The translations under genes and the position numbers were made by a program. Of a stretch of 64,000 nt of DNA, positions 41,398-52,644 are shown piece by piece (within the stretch, counting starts at the first letter, position 1; each line of letters starts with the position of its first letter). Under the pieces are notes generated by a model that was not told where the DNA came from, did no database searches, and saw only the letters and a program-made list of their open reading frames with translations. The stretch is from Scilla litardierei (lineage: Eukaryota > Streptophyta > Magnoliopsida > Asparagales > Asparagaceae). The stretch lies in the NCBI GenBank assembly GCA_030789695.1, contig CM061134.1, positions 66,439,486 through 66,503,485 on the forward strand, written 5' to 3'.

Positions 41398-43136
41398 GCC
41401 TGATTATAAATGGATGAACAGCTGAATGAATGCTATCGTCAATATCTGATATCTATATCAAGCTTGCACGAACAGCTGAAGGACTTACTGTTTCCATACG
41501 GAGGTTATGTGGGCAAATAAAGAAGAAGATGATGGAAGAAAGTAGATGAAGTTGTGAGAAGATGAGTGCCCCTTGTCCGCAATTTTTATAGGGGAATTGG
41601 AGCAATCAAAATGAAGCGTATAATAAGTCCTTGATCCTACAGTAATGCAATGGATCTCGGGAATCAACAATTATTTACTCAACGCGCAAACTACGTAATA
41701 CCAACGCGAAAATCGCGTAATCCCAATTATTTTAGCATCTGGATCAAAATAGGTTAATTACTCTCCGCGCATAACAAGGAAACTCAACGATTTTTCGCCT
41801 TGATCAACATTGATGCTAATAGGAAAATTACCACCAACAATACTACTCTCCACTAAGATTTTTTAATACATTTTATTCGACACGCACCCCGGGCTAAATA
41901 ATACAGAAGAGAGTAACTATTATAATTGATCATCGCGTAAAACGCATGGAAAACGGGAATTGCTCAATTCGCACAACGCAGATAGGTCAATGAGGATGTG
42001 ACTGATGCAGTAGAGTTTTACTGTGTGGCTACATCGAAGACCTCGTCAAGCTACAGAGGGGTGCTCGTGAATATACAAAATCATGCTCCTGAATCTACAG
42101 CTGATTGATACCAGACATATGATTTTCCCAAGAATGTATGACCGGTGGCAAGTGAGCTGGAAAAATTTATAGCCGCTTACATAATTGCTCAACGCTCAGA
42201 ACCAATAAATTTATGGCCGTTGTGCGCGGTGAGCAAATTTTTAATGGTTTAAATAATTGCTCAAAGCGCACAACAAGTAACGCCAGGTGTTCACTTTGAG
42301 CCGTTGTACGCGTTTAGCAAATTTGTTATGGCTAACATAATTGCGCAAAGCGCACAACATGCAGAATTATGCCCGTTGTGCGCGTTAAGCTATAGTTGCG
42401 ACGATGAAAAATTTGCTCAACGCCCCCACGGGAATAAATTTGATCGTTTTGCGCTTTGAGCATATTTGTGAGATGCTATAATTTTAATTCCACCGCGCAC
42501 CAGCGCAGTGAATCAATCACATTCCAAATTTCATTATACTTAAACACGCACAACCAGCAGAATTATGCCCGTTGTGCGCGTTTAGCTAAAGTCGATGACA
42601 AATTTGCTCAACGCCCCCACGCGAATAAATTTGACCGTTTTGCGCTTTGAGCATATTTGTGAGATGATATAATTTTAATTCCACTACGCACCAGCGCACT
42701 GAATCAATCACATTCCAAATTTCATCATACTTAAACGTGCACAACCAGCAGAATTAAGCCCGTTGTGCACGTTTAGCTAAAGTTTAGATTAAATCTCATA
42801 CATATTCCAGTTGATGACATTTTGAAAATGACCCAGTCATTCAAATATATTGATGTACATACTGATACAGATCCAAACTGATTCATTAGTCTATGCTCTT
42901 ACAAACTGAAACATGTGATTGTCGGTGTGATCTGCGTGCTTCCCCGTCAACTTCCACGAGTTCATCGGGCGACCATCTTCGTTCCGTTTATTACCGTCGT
43001 TGCCGATTTTCTGCCATCATCGGCTGGATATGAGGGTAGTCATAGCATGCGTCGTTGTAACCTGCAGTCAGGTATGTAGCCGTTTCAAAGACATCGAGAG
43101 GAACTCCGATTCACATGAGGCGTCGAACAACACCAA
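41380..43136 (+). repeat. 1.76 kb duplicated block, copy 1
   Basis: From aaacccttttt(t)cgggcatgcctga to cgtcgaacaacaccaa, this block matches 54842-56602 along its whole length in the same orientation, with a nearly constant offset of about 13.46 kb and only scattered substitutions. It contains pieces E, F, P and D in that order. A third, partial copy starts at 52645 (from gggaattggagcaatcaaaa). Confidence 0.8.
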
Positions 43137-43229
43137 CAGATCAAAATACTAAACACCGCTGGTCTTTGAACAACTTACAAGCTCAGATGCAGAACTGCAT
43201 GCGGCGATGTGTTGCAGTAAGAGAATACT

Positions 43230-43500
43230 AAACACTGCATGCGGCCCCAACCTCCTCGCATCTCTTCGTTACAACCTCCTCAAGATCTGCTAAGGCGCAC
43301 GTAGGTGGAGGGTCTTCGTTGTAGACAATGAAGGCGGATCCTACGGAGAACACACTGGTATTTGATGCGTCCATCACCAGGTCAACATTCTTCAGGACGG
43401 TTCGACCGGCAGCTAGAACCACCTTTTTGAGGAAGCCCCTATAAGGAGGCTCGAACTGATCGATGAAGTAAAAGCTTAATCCAGAGAAGATCTTCACCTC
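43230..43500 (-). pseudogene. BRCT-domain fragment of a BRCA1/BARD1-like gene
   Basis: On the minus strand, after an acceptor CTCTTACAG, the frame gives EVKIFSGLSFYFIDQFEPPY then RGFLKKVVLAAGRTVLKN. This matches the start of the second BRCT repeat of plant BRCA1/BARD1 proteins (F-x-G-x-x-F-Y-F-x-x-x-F-x-P-x-Y-x-x-x-L-x-x-L-[IV]-x-A-A-G-G-T-V-L). BRCT repeats bind phosphoproteins in DNA repair. The downstream part (AFIVYNEDPP, then EEVVTKRCEEVGAA) fits the rest of the repeat, but the conserved Trp at the end is not reached. The second Gly of the AAGG motif is Arg. A minus-strand frame upstream (43888-43676) may be another exon of the same source gene. Confidence 0.65.
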
Positions 43501-43675
43501 CTGTAAGAGACCAATATAAGAGACCAATATGATATGTGCACTACTGGACATGGGCCTCCGCACACGCATACACAAGGAAAAGTGTTCATAAGATGGCTTC
43601 CTCCGATAATTATCCAAAGACTCAAATAGTTCAAAACATTTACCAATTCAAATAGTTCAGATGCGTGACATGCCG

Positions 43676-43888
43676 TCATTGGCGTGTCATTACAGTCACT
43701 TCCCTGCTCGTTTTGTAATTTCTGTCGCTATACTTCTCTAGCATCATCATCATCATCTGTTCGGACGAGGAAATGGATGTGTGACTCTTCACATCATTTG
43801 ATTTTCTGGAAATCTGAGACAACCATGCCTTTTGTGTTTCCGCACAGGTTCCAGCTTCTGTATTCTGAGGCAATCCATCAACATCCAC
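43676..43888 (-). other. Possible upstream exon of the BRCT fragment
   Basis: A 70-codon minus-strand frame, MDVDGLPQNTEAGTCAETQK onward, polar and Ser-rich with a run of Met (a CAT repeat on the plus strand at 43741-43756). It lies inside the same 780-bp segment that is absent from the duplicate block at 56602-56785. Content fits a linker between domains but gives no identity. Confidence 0.3.
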
Positions 43889-43914
43889 TTTCTCACAGCC
43901 CTGTAATGGAGTTT

Positions 43915-44372
43915 AGATATGGAAGGCATTCATCGGGCATGCTTGATTATAAATGGACGATAGCCCTTCGTTGCGTTTATTACCCCCATTGCGTAAGTTT
44001 CCAACATCAACCATTTTGCTTTACGACAAAAGAGAACTGGTTGAATTCCATCGTCCATTTCTATCGCAAGCATCAGGCATTAGGGCTTGTTGTAGGATAA
44101 TGGAGTATACTCATCAATTTGAATGGTCAATTTCACACTAAATGGACCGTGAATGCCCTGGAGAAGCGTATGAAATCGGAGGACTACAAGATGATGCATT
44201 CGCCTCCCGAATATGCTCCTCTCCCTGGTCTGCGAAGAGAAGAATGGCCCCCCTGGCCTTTGCACACTGGATGGCTGCCCTGGGTCACATAGGTTGGCGG
44301 TGCATGGCTACCGTCCCTCTGAGGCACAAGCACTCCCTCCTGCTCTTTTCGATCTCTTGTCTTGCAGCCAGT
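43915..44372 (+). repeat. Block shared with 56785-57240, fused to the Gypsy element
   Basis: Starts atatggaaggcattcatcgg and contains repeat E, then gtaggataatggagtatact, the gaccgtgaatgccctggag run and segment H. In the copy at 57 kb this is the left arm of a 290-bp foldback. Here the homology stops at about 44372, and the next bases are in the gag frame of the Gypsy element. Confidence 0.75.
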
Positions 44373-45440
44373 TTCTGGGAGTGATGAAAGAGATGCTGGA
44401 CATGCAGCACCAGTTGGTTCAGCAGTCCCACCGTGCTGCACATGCTCCTCCAGTTGCACCACCACCGCCTCCTCCTGCCCCTTGAGCTGCTCCGGGAGTG
44501 AAGCAGTTCAATGAGTTGCAGCCGAAGACATTTTTCGGGAAGGAAGGACCGTTGGCCGCTGATGAATGGATTTTGAGTACTGAGGAGAAGTTGATTGCTG
44601 TTAAGATTCCCGATGATACCTAGGTTGAAATAGCAAAGATGAAGCTGACAGAGAATGCCAGGAACTGGTGGCGCATTGAGGAGAGGTGTCTGCTGAAGCC
44701 AGTGGAGTGGAGGACCTTCCGCTCGATGCTCAAGGATAAGTATTTCACCAAGGCTACTAGGAGGGAGCAGTTGAGCAGGTTTATAGATCTGAAGCAGGGG
44801 GATATGACTGTCGAGGAGTATGAAGCAGAGTTCGAGATGCTGAGTCGGTTTGCCCCACATATGGTGAGGAAGGAGGAGAAATGAGCTGATCTTTTCCGTC
44901 ATGGACTGCGTCCGAAGATTCAGGCTTCGATGTCTTCTGCAGATTTCACGACCATGGGAGCGGTGCTGAATGCCGCGAAGAACAATGAGACCATTTCGCT
45001 CTTACCTGACCCTCCAGCTGGTAAGGGGAAGCGTCCCATGGAGCAGTACCGGCCACCTGCTAGGCCGGCGATGAGGCCAGTCCAGACAGTGCCTTTCAAG
45101 AGGCCAGGAGCACCTATGCAGATTCAGAGTAAAGGACCATGCCATTACTGCGGGAAGACAGGACACGTTCAGAAGGATTGTAGGAGGAAGCTGGGACTGT
45201 GCTTGATTTATGGAGATGCTTCGCATGCAGCTAAGGATTGTCCGAGAGCGCGTCATGCTATGGTCGGAGCACCAGCCCCTCTACAGAGTAGAGCACCTGC
45301 CACAGTTCAGAGAGGAGCTGCCGTACGTGGACCACCATTGGCGCCACAGAGGAAGATGTTTCAGAGGGCAGTGCAACCCCAGAGGCCGGCATACACCATG
45401 ACCGCTGTTGAAACTGAGGAGCTGGATGGAGTTATTACAG
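44373..45440 (+). pseudogene. Gypsy gag, 5' truncated
   Basis: One frame runs through KEMLDMQHQLVQQSH, a poly-Pro stretch, the retrotransposon gag domain (NARNWWRIEERC, then KQGDMTVEEYEAEFEMLSRF), and a zinc knuckle CHYCGKTGHVQKDC (C-x2-C-x4-H-x4-C), followed by a degenerate second knuckle in which one Cys is Tyr. The gag protein would form the particle and bind RNA. In-frame stops are TGA 44483, TAG 44621 and TGA 44882. The N-terminus is missing because the element joins foreign sequence at 44372. Confidence 0.8.
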
Positions 45441-45551
45441 GTATACTCCGAATATAGTCTTTCATTTCGTAGAGTAGACCTTATTGTTAGTTGCTTGTTT
45501 GCCTTATTTGGTAGAGTAGCTTGGTTTGACCGTAGTTCTCTCGTATCCTAG
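45441..45551 (+). other. Intron-like insertion between gag and protease
   Basis: 111 bp starting ACAG|GTATAC and ending CCTAG|GC. Removing it joins Gly of GVITG to [18 protein letters not shown] in the same frame without gap relative to the usual protein. It contains in-frame stops (first at 45455). Confidence 0.55.
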
Positions 45552-48500
45552 GCACCATTCTAGTGTTCTCTCACCCTGCCTTAGCTTTGTTTGACTCCGG
45601 TGCATCCATGTTCATCTTATCCCGGAGGTTCATAACAAAGCACTCCATTCCTACCCACACACTTCCTAAGTGTTGGGACATCACCACAGGGAACGGAGTG
45701 GTGACTGTAAATTTGGGTTGTCGATCGATCCCCTTGGTGGTCAGTGGACACGAATTATTTGTAGACTTCATCGTCCACGACCTGCTGCATTTCGATGTCG
45801 TTCTTGGCATCGATTGGCTGGGAGACTTCCACACCTCGATCGACTGCCACAACAAGAGGGTCGTATTCTGGATTCCAAGCCATTCGGAGTTTGAGTTCTG
45901 TAGCAGAGACGAGTCGCTTGGGCCCATCAGATTTCGGGCCAAGCTGGAGGCACCGATTGTAGCAGCTTTGCAGATGGAGATCGACCGACCAGCAGTCGTC
46001 AGGGACTTTGACGACATCTTCCTGGAGGACATCTCGGGTTTGCCACTCGACAGGGCTCTGGATTTCGGTATCGATCTGATGCTGTGTACGCAACCGATAT
46101 CGAAGGCGCCGTACCGAATGGCTACCGCCGAGCTTGAGGAGCTGCAGAAGCAATTAGATGGGTTGCTACAGAAGGGTTTCATCCACCCTAGTGTGTCACC
46201 ATGGGGTGCACCATTTTTGCTTGTGAAGAAGAAGGATGGGTCCCGCAGGATGTGCGTGGACTACCGAGGGCTGAATGCTGTCACAGTGAAGAATAAGTAT
46301 CTGCTGCCGCACATCGACGACATTTTTGATCACCTGGGAGGTTCGAGAGTTTTCTCGAAGTCGGATTTGAGGAGCGGATATCATCAGCTGAAAGTGAAGA
46401 AGGACGATATTCCGAAGACAGCTTTCCGGACGAAGTACGGACATTATGAGTTCGTGGTTATGCCCTTCGGTGTGACCAATGCTCCAGCTGTATTCATGAA
46501 TTTAATGAACATAATTTTCTACGACTTCTTGGATAAGTTTGTCGTTATCTTTATTGACGACATTCTTATTTACTCGAAGACGGAGGAGGAGCACAGCTGT
46601 CATCTGAGGACAGTGCTATAGACGCTGAGGCGACATAAACTATATGCCAAGTATAGTAAGTGCGAGTTTTGGATGGACAGAGTCACGTTTCTGGGGCATG
46701 TGGTATCCGATGATGGCATATCTGTAGATCCAGAGAAGTTCAGAGCAGTCAGAGATTGGCCGACTCCACAGTCAGCGTCTGATATCAGGAGTTTTCTTGG
46801 CTTAGCAGGCTATTATCGGTGGTTCATCAAGGATTTCTCGAAGATTGCGGAGCCGGTGACGAAGCTGACGAGGAAGGATGTCGAGTTTCTTTGGTTTGAT
46901 GCTTATGAGGATGCCTTCAGTATCTTGAAGGTGAGGTTGACCACAGCACCAGTTTTGGCTGTACCGGATCGGAGCGGAGGCTTCGAAGTGTATTGTGATG
47001 CATCAGGGAAGGGCCTAGGATGTGTTCTGCATCAGCATGGCCACGTGGTCGCGTACGCTTCTCGTCAGTTGAGGAATCATGAGAAGAATTACCCGACGCA
47101 CGATCTGGAGTTGGCAGCGGTGATCTTTGCACTGAAGATTTGGAGGCACTTCTTGCTGAGTGAGAGCGTGAAGATTTTCACCGATCACAAAAGCTTGAAG
47201 TATATCTTTACGCAAAAGGAGCTCAAAATGCGATAGATACGATGGTTGGAGCTCATGGCTGATTACGAGATAGACTTGCAGTATCATCCGGGGAAGGTGA
47301 ACGTAGTGCCCGATGCTTTGAGTAAGCTTGCCACTGCTATGATGCATACTGCTGACTGGAGGATTCGGCAGGAGCTGAGAGAGATGGATTTGGAGGTTGT
47401 CCTACCTGGTGTGATTCTTTCATTCATGAATTTGCAGATTCAGTCCACGATCTTGGATCGGATCAAGGAAGCACAGGCAGGAGATCCAAAGCTACAGAGG
47501 ATCAGGAGGCAAGTTGAAGCTGGACTACGGACGGAGTTCGTGATTCACGAGGATGGTTCGCTGCGGTACGACAGCAGACTCTACATACCTGCAGGTGATG
47601 TTCGGGAGGAGCTGTTGAGCGAGGCTCATAGCTCGCCTTATTCTATACATCCTGGTGGGACCAAGATGTATAAGGACCTCCGTCTGAATTATTGGTGGAT
47701 TGGCATGAAGAGGAGTGTGGCACGGAGCATTGCCAAGTGTTTGATATGCTAACAGGTGAAGGCTGAGCACCATCGTGCTGCTGGGTTGTTGCAACTGCTT
47801 CCTATCCCAGATTGGAAGTGGCAACATATTACGATGGATTTCGTGACTGGTTTACCTCGGACTCCGAAGCAGAACGACGCAGTCTGGGTAATCGTTAACC
47901 GATTGACTAAGTCTGCGCATTTCATCCCCTTCTGAGTGGGCCAGTCTACGGAAGTCTTGGCGAGGAAATATCTGGAGGTAAAATTTCATTTCTATTTCTC
48001 GTTTATATTCCTCTTCGAGTTTGTTGTGATGTAGACCGTGTACGTGCAGGATATTGTACTCTTACATGGAGTCCCAGTGAGCATCGTGTCTGACAGAGAC
48101 TCGAGGTTCACATCTCAGTTCTGGAGAAGTTTGCAGGAGAATTTGGGTATAAGTCTGCGTTTCAGCACGGCGTACCACCCGCAGACCGATGGCCAGTCTG
48201 AGAGGACTATTCAGATACTGGAGGATATGCTGCGAGCTTGTACGCTCGATTTGAAAAGATCTTTGAAGGACCATCTTCACTTGGTGGAGTTCTCATATAA
48301 CAACAGCTACCAGGCGAGCATTGGCATGGCGCCATTTGCTGCCTTATATGGGAGAAAATGTCGATCGCCACTGAGCTGGGATGACATTGGAGACCAGGAG
48401 CTGTTGGGTTCAGAGATGATAGTGGAAGCTATGGATGTCATGAGAGACATTAGGGAGAAGCTCAGAGTTGCACAGGATCATTTCAAGCATTGGGCTGACG

Positions 48501-48949
48501 CCAAGAGGAGACCGTTGGAGTTCCAGCCTAGAGATCACGTCTTCCTAAAGATTTCTCCGAACTACAGAGTCATTCGTTTCGGGAAGAAGGGAAAGCTGAG
48601 TCCAAGGAATATTGGACCGTTTGATGTGCTGGAGCGTGTGGGAGCAGTGGCCTACCGCCTTGCTTTGCCACCATCTTTGGAGGGTGTTCACGACGTATTC
48701 CACGTATCCTAGTTATGTAGGTACGTCAGTGATCCGTCACACACTGTGGATTTCTCTGAGATCACGGTTCGCCCGGACCTGACGTATGACCAGCAGCCTG
48801 TGCAGATTTTGGACCGTCGACAGAAGCAATTGAGAAATAAGTTAGTCGACCTTGTGAGAGTGATGTGGCGTCACGGATCACCTGGAGAGTCCACTTGGGA
48901 GCGTGAGGAGGAGATGAGAGAGCGTTATCCTTTCCTGTTTGCTGATTAG
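45552..48949 (+). pseudogene. Gypsy pol: protease, RT, RNase H, integrase
   Basis: Protease active site LFDSGAS (45584-45604). RT region from [13 protein letters not shown] through [35 protein letters not shown] to the catalytic [10 protein letters not shown] (about 46550-46580). RNase [25 protein letters not shown] and [11 protein letters not shown]. Integrase: zinc-binding EAHSSPYSIHPG and CLIC, then the catalytic D of TMDFVTGLP, D of VSDRDSRFTS and E of QSERTIQILEDM; a GPF-type motif (IGPFDVLERVG); and a chromodomain-like end TWEREEEMRERYP. In-frame stops: TAG 46619, TAG 47234, TAA 47750, TGA 47932 and TAG 48710, all one C-to-T step from Gln or Arg codons. No frameshift is seen in 3.4 kb. 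Confidence 0.9.
47978..48034 (+). other. Intron-like insertion in integrase
   Basis: 57 bp, TCTGGAG|GTAAAA ... GATGTAG|ACC, T-rich with an in-frame stop, between ARKYLE and VYVQDIVLLHG, where related integrases are continuous. Length is short for a plant intron, so it may not be spliced efficiently. Confidence 0.45.
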
Positions 48950-48982
48950 TGTTGATTGATTCCGAGGACGGAATCTTTATTT

Positions 48983-48995
48983 AAGTGGGGTAGAA
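48983..48995 (+). promoter_or_regulatory. Polypurine tract
   Basis: aagtggggtagaa directly before the TG of the 3' LTR; the typical plus-strand primer site of plant Gypsy elements. Confidence 0.8.
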
Positions 48996-51017
48996 TGTAA
49001 CGGTCACTTTCCGACCTTATGAATTTTCTGCGTGCACGTGCTTTATCGTGCACGTATTTTATTTGGCACTTTCTGGATTCTGATATATGCGATGTGATAT
49101 GCCGTTGTGATCGTTTGAGTGTGTACAATTTTATAGTAATTTTTGGGAACGTCATTTCACGGCTCGTTTTCTCGCAAAACGACTTAGAACGATATGGGCG
49201 TTTTAGTCAACTGACTCAAAACACCGTCTCCAATTTTACGTAAATTTTTGGTAGGTATTACTCATGATCGGGCTCTGTAGATCTGTGCGTCTCGTCTCTA
49301 TGATCGCCCCGGTATTTTCGGATTATTTTTCTGATGCCCGGTTTGAGAGTTATCGCCCGGATAAATCTGGACTGTTGATTTGCCTTGATCGATTTCAAAA
49401 TTCAAATTGATTAGCCAAATCTGGCTATATCCCAAATTATCTTCATAATATCTTTCCTAAACTGCTTCGTTAATCTCCTCTAGTCTTATCCCAACTCGCA
49501 CACTCCTACATCCCTATACCCTAACACATTTAACCTATAAACACTAAAGTTATATATCAACTATTATTATTATTAAAACCCAACCCTACCAAACCCTTCA
49601 CGTGAGAAACCTAGGTTTTCTTTTTGCATTGCCAGCCGTCACAAAACCCCCCTACTGTATCTCTCTCGCTCTCGACCCCATCACCGCCGGTGGCCATTCC
49701 TCCGACCAACCCCCGCACCACGGTCGACGACGACTGCCAGTGACCGCCGCTGAACGCCGCCGCAAGCACTGAGAGCCCCGCTGCACACCGACTGCCTCCT
49801 CCCCGCCCTTGCATCCACGGCAAGGCCGTCGCCCTCGCTCTTCCGGCGCCGCCCTCGTCTCTCCCTCTTGACCGCCGCCTGCAGCATCTTCCCCGTGCCG
49901 TCGTGACTGTCGCAAACCCTCGCACACCGCCAATTGCAGCTTTCCGACCGCCACACATCACCGACTGCAGCTTCTGACCGCCGCACACGCCGCCTCCGAC
50001 CATCTGCGACACCCCGCGCTCGCCGTCTTTCCCCTCCGGCGCCGCCCTAGCCCGCAACAGCTCCTGTCGGGCTGTTTCTCATGTGGCAGCCTCTCGCTGC
50101 GGTGTTTTTCGGTGTTTCACACCACCGTACGACCAGCGGCTAGCCCCGGCGGCCAGCATCGCCTCCACGACTGCTTGAGCAGCCGCACGGGCTGTTCTTC
50201 TTCCTTCACAGCCGTGCACAAAGCCCGAGATCGTTGTTGTGGCCTTCCGACGCACCAACGACACCGTATCATTGTTATACTAGACGTGCTCGCTGCTCAC
50301 GCACCTCGTCCTCTGCCTGGACGAGTCTCTCTACGCTACCCGTAGTCGGGATGACGTAGACACCGCGGGTCACCTGCAGTTCAGACGCTACATCCACACT
50401 ACTCCAGACACCAAAGAGGTTGGTTCCCGAAACTCGTAGCAACCCACCCGTAGCCTGAACTGAACCCTAACTAAAATCGGCAACTTAACACATTAAATTT
50501 ACTTTCTGCTCCCTTAAAACGATGTGGAACCGTAGATCGACGATCGGACTTTTTGACTGTGCACATAGGATTGAATCGTCGGATAGGCTGAACGGACAAC
50601 TTGAATTGCGACCGTTAAGGTAGCCACGTCCAACCTAGAAACGAACCTAATTAAAATTTACTGAAATCGCGACCTGACACCGTCGCCGTGACCTGTTTCA
50701 GACGGACTACCACGGACGCGACGACCGGACGAGACGCCCCGGACAGACGACACACCCGCCATCACAGGCAAGTGTACCCACTTGCATTTTCGACCGCGTC
50801 TTGGTCTTAAATTGTTAGAACTATTAGACTGTGAGTGTATAGAACCAGACGTGAAATGATAGCGTCCGGGTCGCCCTGACGACTTAGACTTGACGACAAA
50901 GTCTAAGCCCAACAAACAACAACTATTTGACACCGTAGGATTATCCTGTGGGTGCGTGCGTGTGGACACCCTAGAATAACATCTCACGTACACTAGTCGT
51001 GTCATGTCACTGTTACA

Positions 51018-51300
51018 CAAAAAGCCTTCGGGCGTTTCAGATGCTTCTCGAGCGGAAGTGATCTCCGTGATACAAAAAGCCTTCGGGCTTTTCAGATGCT
51101 TTCCGAGCGGAAGTGATCTCCGTGATACAAAAAGCCTTCGGGCATTTCAGATGCTCTCCTTGCGGGAGTGATCTCTGTGATAACAAAAAGCCTGCGGGCA
51201 TTTCAGGTGCTCTCCTTACGGGAGTGATCTCTGTGATACCAAAAAGCCTGCAGGTATTTCAGGTGCTTCCCTAGCGGAAGTGATCTCTGTACTTCTTGTC
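51018..51300 (+). repeat. 56-bp tandem repeat inside the LTR, 5 units
   Basis: Each unit reads (t)acaaaaagcctt/gcgggc, tttcag(a/g)tgct, a variable decamer, and g(a/g)agtgatctc(c/t)gtgat. Confidence 0.85.
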
Positions 51301-51622
51301 CTGAGTTCTTGGGTTTGGGGTAGGATTGAGCGTACGCACGGGGAGAGGGTCTGATCCCCCTCAACCCGTAAGGCGTGAACCCTTCGTGTCTCATGTGTCC
51401 TATCCGTCTTGTCTTGTCTAGTTCCGTCTTGTCCTGTCACCTTTAGGATAGTCCCGTAGTCGGTAGCACATGCTACGACAACTGTTTGCTACGCTTTTAC
51501 TTTTCTGCTACGTTACTTCTTTTGCTACTCTGTTATAACCCTAGCATGCTAATCAACCAATAAAACGATGTTTAATAGTTCAGTACACTTGCAGTAGAGT
51601 CTGACTTTCTTTGTAGACTTTA

Positions 51623-51661
51623 CCTGACGTACAGTTCCTTTCTTTGGTGCTGTACGTCAGG
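51623..51661 (+). other. Hairpin in the LTR followed by a short acidic frame
   Basis: Perfect 12-bp inverted repeat CCTGACGTACAG (51623-51634) and its complement (51650-51661) with a 15-base loop. Just after it a frame encodes EYDDQSEFPEDVEPEDADPE and ends at TAG near 51758. The end of the hairpin (gtcag|gt) also resembles a splice site. No function assigned. Confidence 0.5.
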
Positions 51662-52096
51662 TGTTGAGCTGGAGTACGATGACCAGTCAGAGTTTCCCGA
51701 GGACGTAGAGCCGGAGGACGCCGATCCTGAGTACGTGCTCGAGGAGGACCAGAGTTAGAGGCCTCTCGTTGCTGTTTCGGAGTTTCTGTTCCAGTTTAGA
51801 TTGGGTGCGTAGCACCTTTTGTTTTCCCGTCTAGGTTGGGTGCTTGCACCGGTAGTTTTCTTTTCTGTAGTTGTAGCCCTTCGGGCATTTTAGACTCTCG
51901 GTACTATGGATTAATATTTGGAATAAAATGTTTGTCTTCCTCTTTCGATACTTTTATTGTTCTGTACTAACATGCAGGGACCTGTACCTTCGACTTGGTA
52001 CCACACAGACGCTTATTGGGTCCGGGCTTCTCGCCCCGGCCTAAGCGGGCCTTTGTCACGCGTCGCCTCCGTTCTTTTGGGAAGCGGGGCGTGACA

Positions 52097-52245
52097 GTGT
52101 GTAATGTGGAGTCCTCAGATGTGAGACCGTGTGTGTACAGCGGATGGATATTGATTCACACTATGACTTTTAACAACCGCGCACGACGAGCACAACGGCT
52201 AATTGATTTCAGCCCTTCGTTGCGTTTATTACCGTCATAGCTTGG
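52097..52245 (+). repeat. 3' flank of the Gypsy element, matching 57893-58040
   Basis: gtaatgtggagtcctcagatg, gagaccgtgtgtgtacagcgg, the actatgacttttaac run and agcccttcgttgcgtttat are shared with the locus at 57.9 kb, with few differences. The homology starts right after the LTR end. Confidence 0.8.
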
Positions 52246-52644
52246 TAACGGCTATTTATTACTAATGTATTTTACAAATCACGTGACCGAATTTAATAAT
52301 TTTAGTACCGATGGAAATATCTCAATTATACCTACTACATGAGACCAATATTGGATATTTTTCGAGCAAATTTAAAATATTTACAATATTACAAGAAATA
52401 CTAAATACTTAAAAATTAAAAAAATTAACATTGAAGAATAATATTATTTATAGTTTTCTTTCATGCAGAAATAATGTATTAGATTAACCCATTTTAATGA
52501 TAAATATTTTTCATTAGTAAAGCTTAAACAAAGAGAAAATAGGATTTGAAGATGGTGGGTTGGAGGTGCCCATCCTCAAAAATAGCATCTTATAGATATT
52601 CCGTTTTGAAGGGGGGGTTTTTAGAGATTTGGGCTGAGTTGCTA
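52246..52644. other. AT-rich stretch, nothing recognised
   Basis: No repeat shared with the rest of the window and no coding frame. Confidence 0.4.

Larger units (their letters stand above)
44373..52096 (+). mobile_element. Ty3/Gypsy retrotransposon without 5' LTR, Tekay/Del-like
   Basis: Order: gag (zinc knuckles), protease, reverse transcriptase, RNase H, integrase with a chromodomain-like end, polypurine tract, and one LTR of 3.1 kb. The order PR-RT-RH-IN and the TWEREEEMRERYP-type end indicate a chromovirus, most likely the Tekay/Del clade, whose LTRs are long. No primer-binding site or 5' LTR precedes gag; instead gag joins a foldback arm at 44372. The 3' flank (52097-52245) matches 57893-58040, which represents the empty neighbourhood. 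All coding regions are in one frame, broken by eight stops and two intron-like insertions. It is dead. Confidence 0.85.
48996..52096 (+). repeat. 3' LTR, 3101 bp
   Basis: Begins TGTAACGGTC after the polypurine tract and ends GGCGTGACA, with TG...CA termini. A TATA box (cctataaac, 49534-49542) and a poly(A) signal (aataaa, 51922-51927) are in the expected order, with an unusually long region between them. Its middle (49650-50340) is C-rich and rich in CpG; at 51018-51300 there are five units of a 56-bp repeat. The minus-strand frames at 49611-50057 are a composition effect. Confidence 0.8.

Noticed and set aside
41380..44372. A 5' LTR of the Gypsy element to the left of gag
   Set aside because: Searched for TGTAACGGTCAC and the GGCGTGACA end to the left of 44373 and found none; the sequence there matches other repeats.
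49611..50057. Minus-strand protein of 148 codons in the LTR
   Set aside because: Arg/Gly/Ala-rich translation of a C-rich stretch, open in two minus frames; typical composition artefact.
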